Of a DNA stretch of 29,329 nucleotides, positions 21,018-29,329 are shown in pieces. The notes beneath the pieces are model-generated. The model had not been told where the DNA came from. It made no database searches and was given only the letters and a program-made list of their open reading frames with translations. The stretch lies in the NCBI RefSeq assembly GCF_000611645.1, contig NW_014013271.1, positions 1-29,329 on the forward strand, in the 5' to 3' direction. Position 1 is the stretch's first letter, and each line of letters begins with the position of its first letter. Origin of the DNA: Monoraphidium neglectum (Eukaryota; Chlorophyta; Chlorophyceae; Sphaeropleales; Selenastraceae). A program made the translations under genes and the position numbers.

Positions 21018-21657
21018 CAGTATCACAAAAGGCATGATGTAAGCCAGAAATTTGCGGTGCACGTTGTCGAACTTCAGCTGCCCGCTGATCATGTGCACAC
21101 AACAAATGCATTGCAATTGTGGGATCCAGCGACCCCTCCTATCATTGTCACATGAACGCTGCCGCACTGGATTCAGAATTTCAGGATGCAGTTTGACCTG
21201 TGGTGCATCCGTACATGTACGGATATGTGTGTGTTTGCAAGTGGTGCGGTTATGTCAGCTGGTGTTTGACTCCTCTGCCGCACCACCAGCTGCTGCACCA
21301 TTCGCTGCTGTGCAGGCAGTTCCCCTCAAAACACGATGTGTGTGTGTGCATTCAGCGTTTGTGTGCTAACTTGCTCGGAAACTGTGGCGGAATAGCAGTG
21401 GTATGAAATGCTGAGACTGTGTTGTCTTGCCTTAGACAGTCAGGTTTGGCAGCAAAGGGTTGCTCCTACCAAAACACAATATATTATCATAGGGGCTTCA
21501 TCTTACGCCCCTGGGCTGCACCTCCACCTGAAATGGGATGCGGAGGGCAGGGACGCCCGCCCTGCCAGAGCTCTTCAGACTGTGTGAAATCTTGATGATG
21601 CACGCGTGCGTCATCGCGCGGGCACTGGTGATCATGGCTGTTCCGGCTCTGTTCATG

Positions 21658-21665
21658 TATATAAA
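21658..21665 (+). promoter_or_regulatory. TATA box of QOR copy 3
   Basis: TATATAAA, 90 bases before the ATG, at the same relative position as the TATA box of copy 1. Confidence 0.7.
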
Positions 21666-21747
21666 CGGTGTAATTAGGAGCGAGGATCTAGAAGCCAAGC
21701 GAAAGCCGCGATAGCACCCTCTCGAGCGCACAATCTCACTCGACAGC

Positions 21748-24700
21748 ATGCCCCAGGCCGTCCGCATACATGAGGTGGGAGGCACCGAAGTTTTGAAGTT
21801 GGAAGAATTTGACTTGCCAACGAAGGATGCAGCCGACGTGCTCATCAAGACGCGCAGCATCGGCGTGGTGAGTGGCGGGGTGTACTGCGACGACCCCCTG
21901 ATCCTCCGACAAACTGGCGCTGCTCGTTTGCTTCGGCCGCGGGTTTAATGCCCATTGTGTGGCCTGCGGCATGGCAGCCACTAAATTTTGAATGGTCTCC
22001 CTACGAATGGCTTGGCTGCACAGTCCTGAGACTCGAGGTCGCCATCATGCTGAGGTTCGACGCCTAGCTCCCGCCCGCATGATGGCGCCCAACCGCGGAA
22101 ACCCACTGCAGCGCGGTCACGCCCAATAACGGAAAGTTGCATGCCAAAACGTATCAGCTGCATCCGCTTTTTCAAATCGCCACCTGCAACAGAACCCAGT
22201 CGACCTGATGGTGCGCAGTGGTCACTACAAGCCAGAGTCCTTTCCCAAGGTGCGGGCGTGCAACCGCGGGCGGCAACAACACACTGCTGTGCCTCCCCCC
22301 CCCTCCCTGTGCTCCCCTCTCCCCCAGCTTGCCTTGTCCCGGCCCAAACTGCACCAGCAGCCCCCGCTCCATCCCCCCCCTCCCGCTTGCTTTCTGCCTG
22401 CTCTGGCTGTACCCCTGCAGCCGCCGGATGGTTGGTATATTCGTCGAGCTTGCCCGTCCTTCCTCGCCCTCTCGCACAAACGCAGATCCTGGGCGGCGAC
22501 GTGGCGGGAGTTGTGGAGGAGGGCGACGAGGGCGGCAAGGTGGGCACGGGGCATGGCGTGTGCGCTGTCCCACATGCTGTCCCACACGCTTGCACATCCA
22601 CTTAGGGCACTGAGCTGACTTTGTTTATCACGGCCGGCCACCCTTCCCTGCTCCCCTGCCACGCGCCGCCCCTGGTCATTTTCCGGTGTGCAGTACTCGG
22701 CCACCCCCACCTCTGCAATGCGTTCCTCACAAGCAGTAGCAAGCAACACTTGCTGCACACGCAATCCACACACGCTGCAGTTCAAGCCAGGTGACAAGGT
22801 GTTTGCACTCCACCCTGGGTACTTCAACGCCACCCCTGCGGGTGGGTGGCTTGAGGCGGGGGTTGTTGGCGAAAACAATTCAGGGGGTCACGCACGCTTG
22901 CAGGCTTGAGCACCCAGACACACACACAAGCACACGCACGCCCTGCTCCGTCTTTGAAAACGCAAACGCGCAAATCTATTCACTCACACCCCCTTTTGTT
23001 GCAGGCACATATGCTGAATACGTTGTAGCAGAGGCCGACTGGCTGGCGAAGGTGCCCGACAACCTGCCACTGGAGAAGGCGGCGGGCGTCCCGCTCGTTG
23101 CGCTGACTGGCTGGCAGGCTCTACAGCAGGCCAACCCCAAGGCGGGGCAGCGTGTGCTGGTGACGGCGGCTGCCGGCGGCGTGGGGCACATCACGGTGCA
23201 GGTGGGTTGCGCATCAGGCGGTCGAGCTTGGCTGGCGTGGCGGGGATGCGATGTGTGCAAGTCGCCACAAATCGGTTGAAAAGCAGCTCACCCTGTGGGA
23301 GACCTCTGCCTGGGGCCTTTGGGGCCGATTTTGCCGGCGGCTACGTACCAATCAACCCGCGCTTCCAAGGCCGCTGCAAGCACCCACCAAGCGTGATGAC
23401 TCCCTCAGCCGCATCAGCCAGAAACTCCAGGCTTTTGACACACACTTATGATCTGAAATGGACCTTCGATTTGACTCCCTTGCAGCTGGCTAAGGTTCTG
23501 GGGCTGTTTGTGGTGGGTATCGCCGGCCCCAACAACATCGACTTTGTCAAGAGCCTGGGCGCAGATGAGGTGGGCAGGGCAAGCCGGACAGGTGTTCACG
23601 ATGTCGGATGGATTGCAGCACATCGCTTGGGCCCATGGGTCACGCGACACTGCGACTGGTGGATGAGGCTAGCGTCAGAATGTTGTGCATCTTCGAAAGT
23701 GCTCACATGCGTATGGCAGGCTGCGTTGCCATGCTCTTCGCGTCGCCACCATCTGCCGGCCACTGTGTAACCAACCACACCCTACTGCTGCTGCGCCAGG
23801 TGGTCGACTACACCACCCAGGATATTGCTGATCTATACAGCGCTCCTGACAAGCAGTTTGACATCGCCATCGACACCATGGGCACACGCAGTGAGTGGCC
23901 TCACGGCACTGCACTGGGGCTGATTCCCACTTCTCGCTCTCATTGGAACAAATTGCCCCCATTGCCTGGGAACATCACTATGCGCACACGCCGCTGATTG
24001 CCCCCACTAACGTGCTTGCATCACAGCCCATCAGCAGAACCAATCTGCAACTCCCTCGCACCACTCTCTCATGTCAGCCGCGCCGTTTCCCTGATTTGAC
24101 ACTCTCACCGCCCACCAGGACCGTTGGCTTCCGCTCCCACAACCCCACTCCACTCCTGCCCTGCCACCAACCATGCAGGCGAGCTGCTGCAAAAGTTGCT
24201 CTCTGTCACCAAGCCCACCGGCCACTACTCCCACATCCTAAACGGCGGCACTGACAACGTCGCACTCGATGCGGCTAAGGCGGCGCACAAGGCCAGCAAG
24301 GGGCCGGCCGTTGGCAATACTCTGGTGCAGCCAAACGGTGCACAGCTGCAGGAGGTGCGCGTTTGTGGGTCTGGTCTCACCAGGGCTGACGTCATTTCTG
24401 CACGCACCGCGTTGTCGATCCAGGGCCCCGGTGCTTGTGTTGCTGACAGGGACGACACGAAGCTTGCAAGGTGCTCTGCTGCCTTGCCCACGGGGCCAGT
24501 GGAAGTGATGATAGCCCGTAGTTCAAGGCCAAGGCATGCTTGCGTACCTCTGTCCAAACCTCAATCCACATGGCACAAACCGCAGATTGCCAACCTGATT
24601 GCTGCTGGTAAGGTGAAGCTGGAAGTGGCCCTCAGCCTGCCACTGGCGGAGGTTGCCGAGGCGCACGACCAGGTGCGATGGGCACATCTGCTGCATGGCG

Positions 24701-24890
24701 ATGCGACCGGGCTCCTCAGGGAGCAGGTGCATGGTCAGTGTCCTGTTTGCTGTACGGCCAAACACAGCGGCCAACTTGACGACTCATGCCTAAGTGTTGA
24801 CAGCCACAGCTGTGTGACGTCTCCCCAACCCCTCGACATGCACAGGTTGCGACCGGGCACACGCGCGGCAAGGTGGTCCTGACGGTGTGA
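21748..24890 (+). CDS. NADPH:quinone oxidoreductase, zeta-crystallin type, copy 3
   Basis: Ten exons: 21748-21867, 22193-22249, 22486-22539, 22781-22841, 23005-23201, 23486-23569, 23800-23890, 24179-24354, 24586-24672, 24846-24890, giving 323 aa in the same phases as the other copies. NPVDLMVRSGHY and the AAAGGVG loop are intact. Intron 2 has a normal GT donor where copies 1 and 2 have GC. Private changes include Phe for Val in LEEFDLP, AEADWLAK for ADPAWLAK, LAKVLG for VAKALG and AEVAEAHDQ near the end, so this copy has diverged most within exons 5-9. Its promoter resembles copy 1, its introns and 3' flank copy 2. It converges on PRIM2. Substrate is unknown. Confidence 0.93.
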
Positions 24891-24911
24891 CACCGTGGCT
24901 GCTGTTTACAC

Positions 24912-24960
24912 TTTAGGGTTTAGGGCTCCAAATCCAGGGTTCAGGGTTCAGGGCTTAGGG
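24912..24960 (+). repeat. Interstitial telomere-like repeats
   Basis: Two perfect TTTAGGG units (24912-24925) are followed by degenerate units (CAGGGTT, CAGGGTT, CAGGGCTTAGGG). TTTAGGG is the plant-type telomere repeat found in many green algae. The corresponding position after QOR2 lacks it, so it was inserted after, or lost during, the duplication. Confidence 0.7.
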
Positions 24961-25451
24961 TGAATCAACCCCAACTCGACGTGCATGTTGGTGTCGTTTG
25001 CGGCTGTCGTATCATGTACAGCCCGCGCGTTGTGGTGGCAATCAGTGTTGTGAGCCGCAAGCTGAGCTGTCACACTTGTATCTGCGTGCCAGGCTTTCAT
25101 GCGCCATAGCTTAACAGCGAGGGGCGCGCTCAGCAGGCTGCACTCGCCCAGGCAGCCTGCACATCGCTGATGTTGGCAGCTGTACATCGCCGCGGCACGC
25201 GCCTCTTGCACCTGCTTGTATTTTTGGCTGGTGGTCTGCGCCGCATTGCGTGACCACGTGCGCACCTGCTCATTACTCATCGTATTTCATGTTTGGTTGA
25301 GGTGAGTTGGTGTCGCTTTAAGACCTTGCGCAGCTTTGGAGCTCAAACATCTGGGCTGGGCTGGCACTGCAATCGCAGCAATAACGTTGATGAGGTTGTG
25401 ACTGCCTCGCAGGGGTTACAGCACGTGGAGAGGGTTGAACACATGTGGTCT

Positions 25452-25456
25452 TGTAA
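25452..25456 (+). terminator. Candidate TGTAA poly(A) signal of QOR copy 3
   Basis: First plus-strand TGTAA after the stop codon, about 560 bases downstream, longer than for the other copies partly because of the extra 220 bases. Confidence 0.35.
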
Positions 25457-25631
25457 TTATCTGCTTCTAGACATCAGCTACTAAGGGGCAGTACATCCTC
25501 AAATGGCGCTCTAGTAGATTGTATTGTGTGACCGCCCACACGCGTGCTTGATGTGTCGCCAACTCCTGTGTATTGCTACAGAGCCCTCCGTGTTGACTGC
25601 CAGCACGCCAGCCCACTGATCCCAAAGTTGT

Positions 25632-25636
25632 TTACA
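25632..25636 (-). terminator. TGTAA poly(A) signal of PRIM2
   Basis: Minus-strand TGTAA, 90 bases after the PRIM2 stop codon. Confidence 0.6.
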
Positions 25637-25725
25637 AGCTGTGGCCCAAAGGGGATGGTGGGAGTGCTCAGCGACAGCACAATCAGGCAATTGCCCTTCA
25701 GACCAGCAATCTCAGGCTGAGAGCT

Positions 25726-28700
25726 CTAGAACCTTGGGGCTGCCAACGGCGTGCCGAACCCCGCGCCGCCGCCAGCTGCCGTTCCCGGTGTCGGCCCCAC
25801 AGGCGTCCCAAACGCGCCCGCGCCCCTGCCCGCCGGCGTCGCCCCGCCGCCGTCGCCCGCCTGCCGCTGCTGCTGCCCCGCCGCAGGGGCGGGGGCCCCC
25901 GCCGCCGCCTTGGGGGCGGCGGCCTCCACGCTGGCCACGTAGTAATCCGAGGGGCGGTTTATGCCCGTGTCGTGCGGCACCCCACTAATTCCCTCGAAGG
26001 CCAGGGCGCAGGCCAGCTGGTAGTGCTTGCCGCGCGCCTTGGTCGCCGCGTCGGCCGCGAGCCTGGCCGGGGGCAGGGAAGGACGGCGGCCAAAGTCAGC
26101 GAGCGTGATGGCGGCGTGAAGCTCGGTGCGAAACAATTTGGGTCGTGCAAATCGCCAGCTTGCCTCCAACGAATAATCCAGGGTCGGCGCTGCATGCTCT
26201 CAGCTGCTGACCGCGCCCCTGGCAGGACCCTAGCAAAGCGCGCGCGCCCTGTCGCCTGCCCCTCAACCCCAGGACCGCCCAAACAGCAGCCCCGCCCCGC
26301 CAAAGCAAACCCCTGACCCCTGACCGCCTTTCCACCGCACACCACCGCCAGGCCCGGCCCGGCGCGGCCCCCGCACCTGTCGCTGCAGCCGAGCTTCCCC
26401 AGCAGCAGCCGCAGCTTGGGCTCGTCCAGCAGCTTGAAGGGGCAGCCGCCGTTGCACTCGCCCGCGTTGGAGCAGGGCCCGACCTCGCGCTGGATGATGC
26501 GCACGCAGCTCCACTCACCCCAGTCCGCGCGCTTGCCCTCCTGCGCTCGCGCATGTTTGTGAGCGCCCAACACGTTCAATAGACACCACGGAGCCGGCGG
26601 CGGATGGCCGGCGTCCCCTACCGTTCGATGCACCCGCCCCTGGTTGCGGTTCCTGGGACGCGGAAGACCACTGTTGCAATCCAACCCCTGCCTGCAAATA
26701 TGCCGCCCGTGCTGCGCCCCCACTGACATGCTGTCTCACCGCGCAGCTGGCCCCTTTACCCTGCTCCAGCCCGTCGGGCGCCTCCTGGACCCTACTTTGC
26801 CCCACTTCACATGCATGCATAACCATCACAGTTTCCCACATGCCCCGCACACGCCCGCACCTGTGCGTAGTTGTATCTGATGTTGTACGCGTACTCCCGA
26901 TTGAACTTGTCGGCGGGGGTCCTGCACACGGCAACGCACGTGCAGCGCGCAAGGAGGGACGCCAGCTCGTCAGGCAACTGGCAGACAGAGGGGCGGGGCG
27001 AGGCGGCGCGCGGCGGGACTCGGCCCCGCGACCCCAGGCGCGGATGATCTGGCGCGAGAGCGGAGAGCGCCTGGGACGGCCCGCCGCCATCGAGCAGGGG
27101 CTCCCTGAGCCGGTGTGGGTGGGCCCCACGCACCACACCGTCTCCCTCCTCTCGATCCCCCCACGCTCGCAGCCTGCCACCTGAAGCGCACCTCTTGACC
27201 TCCAGCACCCTCGCCCTTGCACCCAGGAACCCTGCAACCCAAGACGCCACAGCCCACACCCGAGGCCCCGTGCTCACCAGCCCCACCCGACTTTACCCCA
27301 GGCACGACCGCGACGGTGAGGACCCCCACCACAGGTCAGACACAACACAGCAACAGCCCCCCAAACCCAACGCAAGTACAGGGTGAGAATTCCCGGCCCC
27401 ACCTTGGCGAGAACATTGACCGCCAGAACAGCACCGCCTGCTCCAATGGCAGCCCGATGTGCTTCAGGAACAGGCTCATCTGCTGCAGGCCGTAGTGCTT
27501 CAGGTGGTGCTCAGAGGCCAGCCGCTCGTACATGAGGGACATGCAGGGCGGCAGGTGGCGCTCCGCCGCGATCTGGTGGACCTGGGCGGCGGTGATCTCG
27601 CCGCCGCCGGGAAGCTTCTTCCCCTCGCTGCTGCTGAGGCTCCTGCGGGGCGCGGGCGGACGGGGATTGAGTTTAGCAGGGTTGTCTTGTGGGGCGCTTG
27701 AAACGAACTAGAATTGTGGGAAGCATCAGGTGCGGCGCAAGGTGACGTGGGGGCGACACACTGCCTGCCAAGACTGTGAGAGAGGCGCGAGCGCCGTGGA
27801 AGCGGGCCCCAGTGTACATGCAGCCTGCAGGCGCACAAAGTGTGCAAAGCACGGGCCTCAGGTGACATGCGCCGGTGACACGCCCGACCTTGTCGGCATC
27901 GCCTCGACCAGCGGCGCCAGGCGCCCGGCCTCTGTCGCCGCAAACACGCCCCAGCGCTGCGCCAGCTCAGCGAGCGCCGCACTGAGGTGCGCCCGGAAGG
28001 CGCCCAGCACCAATGAGTAGACCTTTGAGAGGGCGCGGGCGGGGGCACGTGTGGGACGGTGGGGGTTGGGTCATTGTAGGGGGCGCAATGGGGGCGCAGC
28101 AAATTGGCAAAGATTGGCCCATTTGGCGCTGCTGCCGCCGCACGTTGCGTGGCTGACAACAAAGCAACAGCCAGCAGCAGCGCGTTGGTCCCAGTCTTGC
28201 GCGGCTTGCGGCCACCGCCGCGAAGTTGGCTGAAGCACGGGCGCCGACGGGGATCATCCGCAGCAGCCGCCGCCCAGCAATGGGCCCGCCCCGTCCCGAC
28301 TGAGCCCAGCTCGCGCCAGCCGAGCATGCCAGCAACATTAGGGTTCGAGTGCCCCCCCACCTGCTCCTGCGCCACATAGGCCACCCCGCCGCGCAGCAGC
28401 ACCCTGCGGGACGCGACCAGGTCTGGCACCGCCATGAAGGGCACCTGGCCCGGGGTTGAGTTGAGTGGCGTGCGCGTTTTGAACGTGGGTTGATTTGCAG
28501 GGACGGCGCTCAACGGCAAGAGCGCCGCGCGGCTGCTGCATGCTGCACCAGGGGGGTCTGACTCCACGAAATCAGGCAAGGGGGGTGCAAGCAGCCCGCG
28601 CAAATCAGTATCCTCGTGCTCGAGACGCCCCCCACGCCCCACGAGAGCCGGCAGACGAGCAGCCCCTTTGCTTGCTCCCCATACGCCTCCTGGCTGGCCG

Positions 28701-29110
28701 CACCTTGAAGAAGAGGGTGCGCTCGCCCTGGGTGATGGCGTCGCGCGCCGTCATGTCGCCCATGCTCGCCGCCACCTTGATAACAGGAGACGGGTAGGTG
28801 GCGACGATGAAGGCAGTGGGATGGGGGAAGCTACGGCAACTCGCGTTGCAGTACCAAGGCACCCCGGCGGGGTGCCTTGGTCGTCGACGCAGTTTGCGCT
28901 GTGAGCATGCGTGCTCAGCTCTCGCGAGCGCCGGGAGGTGCCACACAACCTCCACGTTGCGCCGCAGGTGCACGGGCCTCGTGCAGTGTGGGGCGCGCGG
29001 GCGGCCCCGTAGCCCTGTGCCAGCAGGCCTGGTGGCTGCTGCTCCCACCTGCGCCAGCTGGTCCTTAAGCTCTTCAAACTCCTCAGGGTCTATGGCCTGG
29101 TAGGGCAGAC

Positions 29111-29146
<36 letters not shown>

Positions 29147-29329
29147 TGTGTGCGCGCGCGTGTGTGTGTGTGTGTGTGTGTGTGTGTTGGAGCGGGCGCG
29201 GAGGAGCGCGGGCACAGAGCAGCCGTTTTGAGGGCGACGTTGCTGCCGCTTCTGAGCAAGCTGGCAGGGCGCAACGAGCGAGGGCCGCCGCTGTGCATGA
29301 GCCAAGCTCGCACGCGCTGCTCGCGCGGG
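25726..29329 (-). CDS. PRIM2: DNA primase large subunit (PRIM2), 5' end outside window
   Basis: Eight exons are clear: 29111-29049, 28775-28704, 28444-28361, 28022-27889, 27642-27403, 26921-26861, 26540-26377, 26062-25726. They join in phase to 384 aa. The gene continues beyond the right edge; 29329-29190 may hold part of another exon (PREQRVRAWLM fits the SEELRRWF region of the family) but its borders are unclear. The protein is the regulatory subunit of primase in the DNA polymerase alpha complex, which starts RNA-DNA primers in the nucleus. VPFMAVPDLVASRRVLLRGG, EGKRADWGEWSCVRII and YAYNIRYNYAQ are family blocks. The four 4Fe-4S cysteines are all present: PPCM (27543-27545), WSC (26505-26507), GGCPF (26442-26444), YQLAC (26008-26010). 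The last 60 residues are a Gly/Ala/Pro tail with two FGTP motifs. Confidence 0.92.
28853..28881. repeat. Perfect 13-bp hairpin in a PRIM2 intron
   Basis: ACCAAGGCACCCC, three loop bases, then its exact complement. Very stable and GC-rich. It lies in the intron between the exons at 29111-29049 and 28775-28704. It could be a MITE-like relic or an intronic RNA structure. Confidence 0.75.
29113..29187. repeat. Long TG/CA microsatellite at a PRIM2 splice acceptor
   Basis: About 75 bases of TG dinucleotides with a short central CG block. On the minus strand it is a CA tract that runs directly into the CAG acceptor of the exon starting at 29111, in place of a pyrimidine tract. Confidence 0.9.

Larger units (their letters stand above)
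20985..21747 (+). promoter_or_regulatory. Upstream region of QOR3, copy of the QOR1 promoter
   Basis: Contains, in order, the E2F-like core (21004-21019), the TCATAGGGGCTTC block (21487-21499), GATGATG/TGCGTCA (21594-21613), a TATA box and the ACAATCTCACTCGACAGCAT leader next to the ATG, all matching 10836-12155. No part of the CDAN1 coding sequence is included. Confidence 0.75.
24891..25725. other. Convergent spacer between QOR3 and PRIM2
   Basis: Holds the 3' UTRs of two genes that face each other, telomere-like repeats directly after the QOR3 stop, a stretch matching the 3' flank of QOR2 (from about 25145) and one TGTAA for each strand. No gene was recognised. Confidence 0.6.

Noticed and set aside
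29083..29313. Minus-strand frames with Thr-His repeats at the right edge
   Set aside because: Translation of the CA microsatellite, which is intronic; only the part near 29300 may be coding.

Overview
The window looks like nuclear DNA of a green alga (Chlorophyta, probably a chlorophycean). It is GC-rich, genes are split by many short GT-AG and a few GC-AG introns, proteins carry Gln/Ala/Gly low-complexity tracts, TGTAA (the usual green-algal poly(A) signal) sits downstream of most genes, and a radial-spoke gene implies a flagellar gene set. Short TTTAGGG-type repeats fit a plant-type telomere. All family assignments were made by reading translated exons; no search was run.

Layout, left to right. 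1-2047: no confident gene. 2048-3752 (-): a five-exon flagellar radial-spoke nucleoside diphosphate kinase (RSP23/NME5 type: NDK, Dpy-30 and one IQ motif). 4177-10803 (-): a very large three-exon gene, about 2026 aa, whose segments match animal Codanin-1 (CDAN1). 10804-12155: a divergent promoter region with an E2F-like site and a perfect 19-bp palindrome. 12156-15786, 16973-20216 and 21748-24890 (+): three tandem paralogues of a zeta-crystallin-type NADPH:quinone oxidoreductase, each with ten exons in the same phases and each 323 aa. 25726 to the right edge (-): the DNA primase large subunit (PRIM2), 5'-truncated by the window, with all four Fe-S cysteines present.

The most informative structure is the history of the quinone reductase array. 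Sequence upstream of copy 3 repeats the CDAN1/copy 1 divergent promoter. The 3' flank of copy 2 repeats the 3' flank of copy 3 and runs into a decayed copy of the end of PRIM2. The two relics meet at a poly-C tract near 20961-20990, which marks a tandem-duplication joint. The ancestral unit therefore ran from the CDAN1 start codon to the PRIM2 C-terminus. Copy 2 has lost that promoter and has an unrelated 1.2-kb segment upstream.

The genes do not form an operon. RSP23 is axonemal, CDAN1 (in animals) regulates ASF1 histone supply, PRIM2 primes replication, and the reductases probably handle quinones or reactive carbonyls in the cytosol.
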